Assembly: GCA_020444045.1 (NCBI GenBank) | Contig: JAHLLS010000010.1 | Location: 113,843-177,842 of the forward strand | DNA length: 64,000 nucleotides | Direction: 5' to 3' | Origin: Deltaproteobacteria bacterium | GTDB taxonomy: Bacteria; Desulfobacterota; Desulfobacteria; Desulfobacterales; UBA5852 | Part shown: in pieces, positions 7,247 through 15,658 of the stretch | Numbering within the stretch: position 1 is the stretch's first letter | How the letters are laid out: each line of letters opens with the position of its first letter | Translations under genes and position numbers: made by a program | The notes under the pieces: generated by a model | Seen by the model: the letters and a program-made list of their open reading frames with translations, nothing else | What the model was told of the DNA's origin: nothing | Databases searched by the model: none

Positions 7247-7556
7247 AAATCTCGGAATCTGTTCAGTCTGTCAAACTTGGGGAAAACCGCACCCTTTGAA
7301 TTCATTTCATTACCCTGACGCCCTCAACCAATATGACCTAAACTGACCACGATATGAGAACCTGCTTACATAGTTGTAAAAAAATTACCCAATATTTTTG
7401 AGCTACCTAAATTTTTTTCACATAATTTATAGTACCAGTAACATTCGTTAATTTTGGTTGCTTGAAAAAACACCCTAAAGGCACAAAAATTGCTTTTATT
7501 GTTCGAAATGACTTTTACAGGATAACGCGTTGATCGTCAAAAAGGACAGCCCCGGG
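7247..7556. other. AT-rich divergent intergenic region
   Basis: About 300 bp between divergent genes, very AT-rich around 7370-7500 with A- and T-tracts. It probably holds promoters in both directions and perhaps binding sites for a nucleoid protein, but I see no clear -35/-10 pair. Confidence 0.45.
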
Positions 7557-7793
7557 ATGAAACCTGAACTGAATGTCAACATCTGCCAAGTTACCACCAA
7601 AAATTCAGAAGATAACCTCGCCTGGGTTTTCATTGATGTTGAAAACAGCCTTCCGGACGATACCGGCGCCCATCCCCGCATCAAGCTTGAAATACCGGTG
7701 CGCCTGGATGGTGGCCGGGATCTGGCATCATCGGAGACCGAAGCCATCCAGAAAGCAAAAGATCTTCTGTCATGCGCAATTGCCGGTCTTTAG
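7557..7793 (+). CDS. Small hypothetical protein, 78 aa
   Basis: The chosen ATG (7557) has AAGGAC nine bases upstream; the frame could also open at a TTG at 7530. The product starts MKPELNVNICQV and ends in a helix (ETEAIQKAKDLLSCAIAGL). The middle, LAWVFIDVENSLPDDTG followed by IKLEIPVRLDGGRDL, looks like a compact beta-sheet. No family recognised. It is flanked by divergent and convergent genes, so it is likely monocistronic. Confidence 0.6.
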   Translation: MKPELNVNICQVTTKNSEDNLAWVFIDVENSLPDDTGAHPRIKLEIPVRLDGGRDLASSETEAIQKAKDLLSCAIAGL

Positions 7794-7939
7794 GAACTGC
7801 GCATTCACCACGCGCACTCCCATCGAAACCCGCCACATTGTTAGCACGTTAACACCGTCCCCCCGGCACAATCCCCTGCCCGCTCAACATTCAATAGGAT
7901 CCCGGATTTAGTCCTTTTCGGTATTCCGGTCCCGTCCAC

Positions 7940-8623
7940 TCAATTGTAATAGTCGTGGCCTCGCAATGTGGCAACGACGTGTTCAAACGCCGGCCGGTTC
8001 GTTTCATAATTTGCTTCAGGGCACGACAGCATAATAATTGTCTGGCAGGAGCGGTCCTTTTGACAGGGGAACAGGAACCATTCGAACGTCATTTGTTTCT
8101 TTTCCGTGTTTTCGATGATCCGGGTATCGACCCCGAAAACTTTTTCAGGTTTGAAGGCTCTCTGACTGACGAAGTAGTTTTGTTGGGTTGCGACAAGGTT
8201 ATCCTTATAAATATGATAATCGTAGGACAGGACCTGAACTTCAACCTCGAGTCTGCGCTTCATTTCGGTGATCCTGTATTCCCAGTGATGTTCATCCAAT
8301 TGGAGATAACGGGGATACGCCTGTTTCTCTTTTCGGTTCATGACGGCAATCAGCCCCTGGGTTTCCGTATTGGTCAATACCAGACTTGCCAAATCCTCAT
8401 CCACCCAGCGAGCATAGCGCTCTAAGACTTTTTCCTGATCATCGGCCGGTGTCCACCCCCTGGGAAGATCCAGAGAAAACTCATATTCGAAATTTGTATA
8501 GGTATTGCCGACAATAAGCGGCGAAGGTATGGTCGAGCAGCCCCACAGCGCGATGGTGATGAGCACCACGAGCCCACCAAAACAGCGCCCGATTCTTTGC
8601 AACATTACGATTGCCTGTTTCAC
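7940..8623 (-). CDS. Lipoprotein of unknown function, about 227 aa
   Basis: A hydrophobic segment ending in ALWGC forms a lipobox. I prefer the GTG at 8621-8623, which has AAAGGGG nine bases upstream and places the signal at the N-terminus; the frame stays open to 8704, which would put about 55 residues before the lipobox. The mature part starts STIPSPLIVGN and contains YEFSLDLPRGWTPAD, resembling the opening of PsbP/MOG1-like domains in bacterial lipoproteins, where a strand-LP-GW motif is common. The gene is divergent from the STAS gene. Function unknown. Confidence 0.7.
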   Translation of the reverse strand: MKQAIVMLQRIGRCFGGLVVLITIALWGCSTIPSPLIVGNTYTNFEYEFSLDLPRGWTPADDQEKVLERYARWVDEDLASLVLTNTETQGLIAVMNRKEKQAYPRYLQLDEHHWEYRITEMKRRLEVEVQVLSYDYHIYKDNLVATQQNYFVSQRAFKPEKVFGVDTRIIENTEKKQMTFEWFLFPCQKDRSCQTIIMLSCPEANYETNRPAFEHVVATLRGHDYYN

Positions 8624-8725
8624 CTGATGATGCCCCTTTCCGAGGATACGCCAGCGTTTTTTTGCTTGTACTAAACCAAATGCAGCATTATGCTTGAAAA
8701 TCAACCATATTTCAAGGAGGCGTGC

Positions 8726-9112
8726 ATGACACTGTTAGTCAGTTCGCGGCAGAAAGCTTTGGGGGCCTATGTTGTCACGTTGACTGGAGAACTTAACGGG
8801 CATACCTACCCTGTTCTAGAAAACAAGCTGGATCAACTGCTGGAGGAACGCCCGACAGTGATCGTACTCGATATGGCAGAAGTCAACTATCTGAGCAGCG
8901 CCGGCATCCGGGTAATTCTTAAGACCAAAAAGATGCTGGCGGCCTACAACGGCAAACTGGTGTTCATGAACCTTCAGCCCCAGATCAAGAAGGTGTTTGA
9001 AATTATCAATGCCCTGCCTAGCATGCGCGTCTTCAAAGACCTCAATGAAATGGATGACTACCTGGACCGGATGCAGCGCAAGGTATCGGACGCTTCCGAA
9101 CAGGACTTTTAA
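8726..9112 (+). CDS. STAS-domain anti-sigma factor antagonist
   Basis: A 128-aa protein with the full STAS fold. The signature DMAEVNYLSSAGIRVIL contains the DxxxxxxxSSAG loop whose serine is phosphorylated by a partner serine kinase in SpoIIAA/RsbV proteins. The ATG at 8726 has a perfect AAGGAGG six bases upstream. No anti-sigma kinase gene lies next to it, so its partner is elsewhere. It converges on the HD-GYP regulator (14-bp gap). The mechanism is a partner switch: the unphosphorylated form sequesters the anti-sigma factor. The partner here is unknown. Confidence 0.88.
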   Translation: MTLLVSSRQKALGAYVVTLTGELNGHTYPVLENKLDQLLEERPTVIVLDMAEVNYLSSAGIRVILKTKKMLAAYNGKLVFMNLQPQIKKVFEIINALPSMRVFKDLNEMDDYLDRMQRKVSDASEQDF

Positions 9113-9126
9113 TCACGCTCACTATC

Positions 9127-10314
9127 TTATAAGACGCCTGTGGTGTCCATTACTATATTTAAGCCACACGCGTCTTGATGCGCCTTATCGTCACACATGC
9201 TTACGGCAATACGACGGAAATCATCCTGCCGTGCCTGAAAAGCGTTCACCACGCGGGGATCGAAATACGTCCCGGCCCCCTCCTGGATGAGACGACCCGC
9301 CTCTTCGTGGGACATGCCCGGCTTGTAGATGCGGTGGCTGACCAGGGCGTCATAGACATCGGCCACTGCCACCAGCCGCGCCGACAGGGCAATCGCCTCC
9401 CCCTTGATGCCGAACGGATACCCGCTTCCGTCCCATTTTTCATGGTGCCCCAGGGTGATTTCGATCGCCCGGGATAAAAAGGGTCCCCCGCCCCCCATCT
9501 CTTCGCGCAGTTCCAACAGTGTATCCCCACCGATGGCCGGATGGGTTTCCATGATTTTACGTTCCTCCGCGGTCAACTGGCCCTTCTTTAGCAGAATACC
9601 GTCCGGGATACCGACCTTACCGATATCGTGCAGAGCCGCCGTTTTGACCACCGTCCTGATCCAGCTGTCGGAAATCGAGGCATCGGTCTTGGCCAGTTCC
9701 ATTGCCAGAATCTCCACATATCGACAGATCCGGTCGAGATGTTTGCCCGTATCGTCGTCCCGGGCCTCCGTCATTTTGGCCATCGCAAAGATGATGCTGT
9801 CCCGGCTGCGAAGCAACTGTTGGCTGCGTTCTTCTACCTTTTTATCCAGATTCTCGCTCATTTCCTTCAATTCGGCATGGGCGATGGTCAATTGGCGCTG
9901 GAGATACCGCAGGGTGAGGTGGGTATTTACCCGGGTGATGACTTCTTCCGGCTGAAAGGGTTTGGTGATATAATCGACAGCCCCCATTTCAAGCCCCCTG
10001 ACTTTGTCTTCCGTCCTTTCGGGGGCCGCAAGAAAAATCACCGGAATTTCAAACGTTGTCGGATCGGCCTTCAGGTTGCGGCAGATGCCAAACCCGTCCA
10101 TTTCAGGCATCATGATGTCCAGCAAGATCAAGTCGGGCTTTTCCGTGGCCGCGACGGACATAGCACTGGCACCATTCGGCGCCGTTAGCAGTCGGCATCC
10201 CTGCCCTTCCAGTATGGACTGCAGCACCTGGAGGTTGGAAGGATTATCGTCCACCATCAGGACGGTACCTTTATTTTGTGTCGGGCGACAGGGTGTATCG
10301 ATTTTTTCTTCCAT
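9127..10314 (-). CDS. Response regulator with HD-GYP phosphodiesterase output
   Basis: 395 aa from the ATG with TGGAGG upstream. An N-terminal REC domain (about 15-130) carries VDD, the phospho-acceptor Asp66 in LLDIMMP and Lys118 in TKPF. A coiled-coil linker (about 135-175) follows, then an HD-GYP domain (about 175-370) with HDIGKVGIPD and HHEKWDGSGYP, all metal ligands present. HD-GYP enzymes hydrolyse cyclic di-GMP to pGpG/GMP. In REC, the conserved Thr/Ser of the phosphorylation switch appears to be Ala (FLAAPE instead of FLTA), so its phospho-response may be altered. The cognate kinase is not adjacent. Confidence 0.93.
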   Translation of the reverse strand: MEEKIDTPCRPTQNKGTVLMVDDNPSNLQVLQSILEGQGCRLLTAPNGASAMSVAATEKPDLILLDIMMPEMDGFGICRNLKADPTTFEIPVIFLAAPERTEDKVRGLEMGAVDYITKPFQPEEVITRVNTHLTLRYLQRQLTIAHAELKEMSENLDKKVEERSQQLLRSRDSIIFAMAKMTEARDDDTGKHLDRICRYVEILAMELAKTDASISDSWIRTVVKTAALHDIGKVGIPDGILLKKGQLTAEERKIMETHPAIGGDTLLELREEMGGGGPFLSRAIEITLGHHEKWDGSGYPFGIKGEAIALSARLVAVADVYDALVSHRIYKPGMSHEEAGRLIQEGAGTYFDPRVVNAFQARQDDFRRIAVSMCDDKAHQDACGLNIVMDTTGVL

Positions 10315-10431
10315 AATCAACCTCCACAACTCTCATCGAAACAGTTTAAGCCATCCTCTAACCCGTTTCTGATTTTTATTCACTGTATGGCGCATTTGTT
10401 TCGCTGATCTTTTCTATCGCCTGCAAGTGCA

Positions 10432-10453
10432 AAGGGGGACTGGCGTCCCCCTT
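10432..10453 (-). terminator. Rho-independent-like terminator of porin/lipoprotein operon
   Basis: AAGGGGGAC (10432-10440) pairs with GTCCCCCTT (10445-10453) around a 4-nt loop. On the minus strand the stem ends in TTT, 45 bp after the lipoprotein stop, so it probably ends the porin-lipoprotein transcript. The U-tract is short. Confidence 0.6.
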
Positions 10454-10498
10454 CGATGGATATCGTTTTAATGAGAATGAGATTACCGGTCCATTGAC

Positions 10499-10735
10499 CT
10501 ATGGCGACACCGGCTCGTCGGGGGAAGCATCCTCGGGATTCGGTTCCTCTTTTTTCGCAGGAGCCGGCTCACCATAAATGGTAAACACCCCTTCTTCCCC
10601 GGTCAGTATTCCCGGCCCCGGCTTGAGCTCGTTGTCGGGCTGATAGTGGAAGGGCTCGGGCGGCGTAGCGCAGCCGGCGACCAAAAGCCCCAACACCACA
10701 CCGACCAGCACAATCAAACGCTTCAACGTATTCAT
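10499..10735 (-). CDS. Small proline-rich lipoprotein, 78 aa
   Basis: The signal ends in the lipobox VAGC (Cys22), followed by an extended mature region of about 56 residues that is Pro/Glu-rich (PAPAKKEEPNPEDASPDEP). Such tails are usually unstructured periplasmic linkers. It lies 12 bp after the porin on the same strand and is clearly co-transcribed, so a role in outer-membrane assembly or porin placement is possible but not shown. No enzymatic motif. Confidence 0.75.
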   Translation of the reverse strand: MNTLKRLIVLVGVVLGLLVAGCATPPEPFHYQPDNELKPGPGILTGEEGVFTIYGEPAPAKKEEPNPEDASPDEPVSP

Positions 10736-10747
10736 ATAGCCCCCCCT

Positions 10748-12091
10748 CTAAAACTTCACCCGCACGCCGGTCATGAGGGCATTGATGTCGTCGAAATCCG
10801 CCAGTTCCCGATCCAGATCATACCAGCGATACCCGATGTAATATTCGGACCCATACTCCGGAAAATCCTGGACCACCTGAAAACCCACCGACTTGGCTTC
10901 GTCCCCGTCCTGCGCCACATCGTCGTTGCGGGCATAGTCCAACGAGAAACGCGTTTCGCCGACCTCAAAAAACTGGTGCCGATAACCCACCTTGGCATAA
11001 TAGAAAGTGGGATCGTCATTGCGTGACGTATTGTCCGGGTTCAGCAAGCCGCTGTCCAAATCCTGGATGCCCCCCGCCACCGTCAGGTTCAACCCGCTGC
11101 TGTGCAAGATCGAAGCGCTGCCGTTGTACTGGTTGTCCACGGTGTCGCTGGTGGCCTGGGGATCGGCATACGCCACGGCGGCGGCGAACTCCCAGTCCTC
11201 GCCCCACTTGGCCGCATACCGCAGGGCCACGTCCCCCCCGTCGGAGAGCAGCGAGCCGGACAGCTGAAAACCCCAGAACGCGGGGCTATCGTAACGCACC
11301 CGGTTTTGACGGCTCAGACCGTCGAAATCGTTGAACACGCTGCCCACCGTGACGGTCGAAAGGGCGTCGGTGTCGTCGTTGTAAAACAAAATCCCGCCGG
11401 CCATGTCCTCGACACTGGCATAGCCCACCACGCTGGTGCCCGACAGATCCATCTCCGAGGTGCCATCCGAGGCCGTACTGCCCTTACCCAGGTAAAGCTT
11501 GCCGAATCGTTTGGAGGTCAGCTGGGCATCCAGCCAGCGCTCGTTGAACCCGGTGCCATTCCCGTCATCTGGATTCTTGTCTTCCTGGTTGACCACATTG
11601 CTGGCATTTGACTGGTACTCGAATTCCATGCGGGTGCCGATGGTGATGTCGTCGTTGACCTTGGACTCGCCGATCAGCCCTATGCGCGATGACGAGTTGT
11701 CGTTGTCCACAAAGTAGTAGTCCGAACTGTCCCCGTCGTCGGCCGCCAGAAAGGCCCGGTTGACCTGACCGTAAAGCTGCACGGACACTTTGTCGCCCCC
11801 CTTGGTACGCAAAACGTCAGGGGGCACGGCCGCTCTGGCAACCTCGGCCTTGGCTGCTGCGGTGGCCTCCTGAACTGCCTTTTCGGAGAGTGCCTCCACC
11901 TGCTGCTGGAGCTTTTCGAGGGCTTTGGCCTGCGCTTCGATCTGGGCCTGCTGCTGCTTGATGATCTGCTCCATGCGCTCCAGCATCTTCTCGTCCACCG
12001 CACCGGCGGTTCCCGCCAGGCCAAACAGTATAAAACAGGCGGTACATGTTAGAATGACACATGTTCGAATCCATCGCATTCTGAGTCCCAT
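10748..12091 (-). CDS. Outer-membrane porin with N-terminal coiled coil
   Basis: 447 aa from the ATG behind AAAGGAGG. A signal peptide (cleavage near GTAGA|VDE) precedes a coiled coil of about 60 residues (MLERMEQIIKQQQAQIEAQ onward) and then an alternating beta-barrel of about 350 residues. It begins VSVQLYGQVNRAFLAADDG, typical of Gram-negative porins, and ends in a C-terminal phenylalanine (GVRVKF), the BamA recognition signal. Periplasmic coiled coils ahead of porin barrels can bridge the barrel to peptidoglycan. Substrate unknown. First gene of an operon with the small lipoprotein. Confidence 0.9.
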   Translation of the reverse strand: MGLRMRWIRTCVILTCTACFILFGLAGTAGAVDEKMLERMEQIIKQQQAQIEAQAKALEKLQQQVEALSEKAVQEATAAAKAEVARAAVPPDVLRTKGGDKVSVQLYGQVNRAFLAADDGDSSDYYFVDNDNSSSRIGLIGESKVNDDITIGTRMEFEYQSNASNVVNQEDKNPDDGNGTGFNERWLDAQLTSKRFGKLYLGKGSTASDGTSEMDLSGTSVVGYASVEDMAGGILFYNDDTDALSTVTVGSVFNDFDGLSRQNRVRYDSPAFWGFQLSGSLLSDGGDVALRYAAKWGEDWEFAAAVAYADPQATSDTVDNQYNGSASILHSSGLNLTVAGGIQDLDSGLLNPDNTSRNDDPTFYYAKVGYRHQFFEVGETRFSLDYARNDDVAQDGDEAKSVGFQVVQDFPEYGSEYYIGYRWYDLDRELADFDDINALMTGVRVKF

Positions 12092-12552
12092 GCAGACCTC
12101 CTTTTTCTGGTTATACAATCACGTCAATTGATTGCGGTGCTGTGACATTAAACAGGTCGATCCTTTGCAAAACCCGTTAAATTTAAAGGATCATCCAGGC
12201 AAAGCAATGGAGAAAACATTTCGGTCGGGGTCTAAGTCGTCAAGCGCTGTCGTCGGATACGCGGGATGTAATGCGCAAACCATTACCGGATTCGAATTAT
12301 CGACTGGGGCAGGTCTTTTAGAGCCGTGATGAAAGCGACCGGCAATCCAAAGACCATCTGTGGTTCTACTATGACCAGAATCCGGGAGGGGGGTCAAGGG
12401 ATTATTTGGTAAGAATAACAATCCTAATCGGCAGCGCAGCAGAAGTCGCAAGGGATCGTGACCTCTTGCAACCGATGGTGAATTCGACAGAAGTAAGCAT
12501 TAAAAGCCGAGGCAATATCCGGCCACCTGCAGCGCGGGAGGTCGGCGTTGCC
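12092..12552. other. Intergenic, no supported gene
   Basis: 461 bp between two minus-strand genes. A short plus-frame fragment around 12330-12420 reads KDHLWFYYDQNPGGGSRDYL, protein-like but without start or continuation, so it may be a gene remnant. The porin promoter must lie within 12092-12250; I could not pick one out. Confidence 0.4.
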
Positions 12553-13116
12553 TCAGAATCGACAGATCAGCCCAAGCATGATCATATCCAGTCCCGGATT
12601 TTCATCGTAAATCCCGGCATTGGACATGTGCTGAACCCGGGCCATGACACTCAGGTTTTCCAGAAACCAATAATGCAGACTGATATGATGTGTAAACTGC
12701 ACCGGTCCGCCCAGATCTTCGTCACCATATTGATCTTCGCTGATGAGCGTCAGGGCCGACCCCGCCCGGATCTCGAAAGGACATTTGCCACGGGCACTGC
12801 CGAAAACGAATTCAAATCCCAGCGAACCGACCAGACCGGCATCGTCTCCTCCCTCGAGAACGCCGATCGAGGTGGCGACATTCGTATCGACCTGCAAGGC
12901 ATCGCCCCAGACCCAGCTCCAGGGCAATCCGTATTGAATATACATATCGTACTGGTTAAACGACTCGTCTTCTTCGCTAAAACTGGACCCGGCCCGCAGT
13001 CCGGCCTCCAGGGAAGTTCGACCGGCCCATGCGTCTGCAGCAAACAGTACCACACCGGAAACCACCAGAATCAGCACGATCATCGCCCCAATCGAATGAT
13101 GCCATCGTCTCATCAT
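12553..13116 (-). CDS. pagL: PagL-like lipid A 3-O-deacylase (outer membrane)
   Basis: About 187 aa from ATG 13114-13116 (GAGGG upstream), with a signal peptide cleaved near ADAWA. The mature chain is a small beta-barrel (SLEAGLRAGSSF onward) ending in a terminal Phe. Near the C-terminus, VQHMSNAGIYDENPGLDM matches the PagL active-site region, where His and Ser (H-x-S-N) plus a downstream Glu form the triad. PagL removes the 3-O acyl chain of lipid A in the outer membrane and changes its surface properties. Identity is by motif and size; the acidic triad member is assigned to DENPG and is less certain. Confidence 0.7.
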   Translation of the reverse strand: MMRRWHHSIGAMIVLILVVSGVVLFAADAWAGRTSLEAGLRAGSSFSEEDESFNQYDMYIQYGLPWSWVWGDALQVDTNVATSIGVLEGGDDAGLVGSLGFEFVFGSARGKCPFEIRAGSALTLISEDQYGDEDLGGPVQFTHHISLHYWFLENLSVMARVQHMSNAGIYDENPGLDMIMLGLICRF

Positions 13117-13441
13117 GTTGAATGCCCTCACAAATGGATCGTCGGTTGTGAAATTGATGCGCCTCCCCCAGGGAATCAGGCGGGAAGCCTGCCGCGTCTT
13201 TGCCTGACCATTTAATTCATACCATAATATCCTGTGGTTGCAATATCGCCTGTGCATGCTATTGATGGGACCGTCTGCTCAAAGATTCAGTGGCAGCGAA
13301 CCCCATCGTCCATAATCGCACGGTTGACAAAAAAAGACGAATATGAGAATTGGCGCTTTTTCTTTTTGACCCGAGGCGTCGTAGGTTGGTTCGGCATCAC
13401 CATGCGGTCAAAATTTCTCATTTAATGCGACGGTATCCATT
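13117..13441. other. Divergent intergenic region upstream of pta
   Basis: 325 bp. A perfect TTGACA occurs at 13324-13329 on the plus strand, but no good -10 is found at 16-18 bp spacing, so the pta promoter is only suggested. Nothing else is recognised. Confidence 0.4.
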
Positions 13442-15541
13442 ATGGCAAACAACCTTTATATCACCTCGATGGCCCCTCGCAGCGGGAAAGCCGTCATCAG
13501 TTTGGGCATCATGGAAATGTTGTCCCGCCGTATTCGAAAAATTGGGTTTTTCCGCCCCGTCATCCCCGAGGGAGGCCCGGACAACAGCATTCAACTCATA
13601 AAAAAACGCTATGATCTCGACCTTCCCTACGAGGCTATGTATGCCTATACCCACGATCAAGCGCAGGAGATGTTCACCCGTGGTGAAACCGATGACCTGA
13701 TCAAGGGCATCGTGTCCAAATACAAAGCCCTTGAGCGCCGCTGCAAATTCGTTTTATGCGAGGGTACGGATTACACCGGGGTATCATCGGCCTTTGAATT
13801 CGATTTCAATGCCGCCGTTGCCAACAACATCGGGGCCCCGATCCTGCCCGTTATGAACGGACGCAACAAGACGATGGATGACGTCCAGGATACGGTCCGT
13901 ATTGCGAAGGAAGCGTTCGAAAACCAGGGCTGTGTTATTATAGCAACCATTGTGAACCGCTATACCGGCGAAGATTTACCGGCCCTGCTAAAACGCCTGC
14001 CGTCTGCGACCGAAGACCAAGCACCGGTGTATATCATCCCGAATGAAGACATTTTAGCAAAACCCACCGTTGGCGAAATCGCCCGCGCGCTGATCGGCAG
14101 CTGTATCCAATGCGAGCCGGACGGCATGAACCGCGAGGTCCAGCATTTCGTGGTAGCCGCCATGCAACTCCGTAATTTCCTGGACTACATCGAAGAGGGG
14201 TCGCTGATCATTACCCCGGGGGACCGAGCCGATATCATATTGGGGACCTTGGCGACTTTTTTTTCCGAAACCTACCCCAATGTCGCCGGTATCGTACTGA
14301 CAGGCGGCTTGACGCCTGAACCATCGGTGCAGCGCTTGATCGATGGTCTGCGCAGCACCCAGGTATCCCGCCTGCCGACCCCTGTTATTACTGTTGCTAC
14401 GGACACCTATCAAACCGCCACCAACGCCCACGCCGTGCGGTCGTCCCTGACCCCGGACAACAACCGTAAAATAGCCTCTGCGCTGGGGCTCTTTGAAGCG
14501 CATGTGGATGTGGAGGCGATGGAAGAGCGCATTGCCGTGACCCACTCCATCCGCCTGACGCCCATCATGTTCCAGTACCAGCTCATCGAACGCGCCAAGG
14601 CTGCTCGCCGGCGCATCGTCCTGCCGGAGGGCGTGGAGGGACGCATCCTGCGGGCCGCTGAAATTCTTTCACGACGCGGGGTGGCCGATCTGACCCTGCT
14701 GGGGGATGCCCGGAAGATCGAGCAGGAAATCACCCGCCTCGGCCTGCAACTCAAGGATGTCGATATCATCGACCCCCTGACCTCCACTTGGCGCAATGCG
14801 TATGCCAGCATTTATTATGATCTGAGAAAGCACAAGGGTATCAATGAGGAAATGGCCCGGGATGCCATGACCGACGTGAGCTATTTTGGAACGATGATGG
14901 TCCACCAGGGCCATGCCGACGGCATGGTTTCGGGATCTATCCACACCACGGCGCACACCATCCGTCCGGCCTTTGAATTCATCCGGACCAAACCGGACTG
15001 CTCCATCGTCTCCAGCGTCTTCTTTATGTGCCTGCAGGACCGTGTTCTGGTCTACGGCGATTGCGCCATCAATCCCAACCCGACGGCGGAACAACTGGCG
15101 GATATCGCCGTCAGTTCCGCCGAAACGGCTGCCAAATTCGGGGTGGAACCTCGAGTTGCCATGCTGTCCTATTCCACCGGCGTCTCCGGCAAAGGCGAAG
15201 ACGTTGAAAAAGTACGTGCCGCCACCCTGCTGGCGCGGGAACGCCGCCCGGATCTAAAAATCGAGGGGCCGATCCAATACGATGCCGCCATCGACGCCAG
15301 TGTGGCCCGCACCAAAATGCCGGACAGTGAAGTGGCCGGAAAAGCCACCGTCTTTATCTTCCCGGATCTCAATACCGGCAACAACACCTATAAGGCGGTG
15401 CAGCGCTCCGCGCACGCCATTGCCGTCGGCCCTGTTCTTCAAGGCCTTAAAAAACCGGTCAACGACTTGAGCCGTGGATGCCTGGTGGAGGATATCGTCA
15501 ACACGGTGGCGATTACCGCCATCCAGGCCCAGGATATTTAA
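13442..15541 (+). CDS. pta: Phosphate acetyltransferase, long (DRTGG-containing) form
   Basis: 699 aa, the length of the long enterobacterial-type Pta. Domains in order: an N-terminal P-loop-derived domain (ITSMAPRSGKAVISLG, a BioD-like nucleotide motif), a central DRTGG-type domain (about 220-340), and the catalytic PTA_PTB domain (about 375-695) with the conserved SYSTGVSGKGEDVEKV and FPDLNTGNNTYKA segments. It interconverts acetyl-CoA plus phosphate with acetyl phosphate plus CoA in the cytosol. With ackA 117 bp downstream it forms the standard acetate pathway, used to make ATP from acetyl-CoA or to activate acetate. The ATG has only a weak ribosome-binding site. Confidence 0.97.
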   Translation: MANNLYITSMAPRSGKAVISLGIMEMLSRRIRKIGFFRPVIPEGGPDNSIQLIKKRYDLDLPYEAMYAYTHDQAQEMFTRGETDDLIKGIVSKYKALERRCKFVLCEGTDYTGVSSAFEFDFNAAVANNIGAPILPVMNGRNKTMDDVQDTVRIAKEAFENQGCVIIATIVNRYTGEDLPALLKRLPSATEDQAPVYIIPNEDILAKPTVGEIARALIGSCIQCEPDGMNREVQHFVVAAMQLRNFLDYIEEGSLIITPGDRADIILGTLATFFSETYPNVAGIVLTGGLTPEPSVQRLIDGLRSTQVSRLPTPVITVATDTYQTATNAHAVRSSLTPDNNRKIASALGLFEAHVDVEAMEERIAVTHSIRLTPIMFQYQLIERAKAARRRIVLPEGVEGRILRAAEILSRRGVADLTLLGDARKIEQEITRLGLQLKDVDIIDPLTSTWRNAYASIYYDLRKHKGINEEMARDAMTDVSYFGTMMVHQGHADGMVSGSIHTTAHTIRPAFEFIRTKPDCSIVSSVFFMCLQDRVLVYGDCAINPNPTAEQLADIAVSSAETAAKFGVEPRVAMLSYSTGVSGKGEDVEKVRAATLLARERRPDLKIEGPIQYDAAIDASVARTKMPDSEVAGKATVFIFPDLNTGNNTYKAVQRSAHAIAVGPVLQGLKKPVNDLSRGCLVEDIVNTVAITAIQAQDI

Positions 15542-15658
15542 AAACGATATGGGAAAAGCCGTTGGGTCTGATCTTAGCCCTGCCCCTTTCAACCAAAATC
15601 CTGTTTTCCAGGTTGCTTTCTAATGGGCTCTCACCTTAACCAACGGGAAATTGCGTCA

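Noticed and set aside
12406..13215. 269-aa frame antisense to the PagL-like gene
   Set aside because: The minus-strand protein has a signal peptide, barrel pattern and active-site motif; the plus frame has none.
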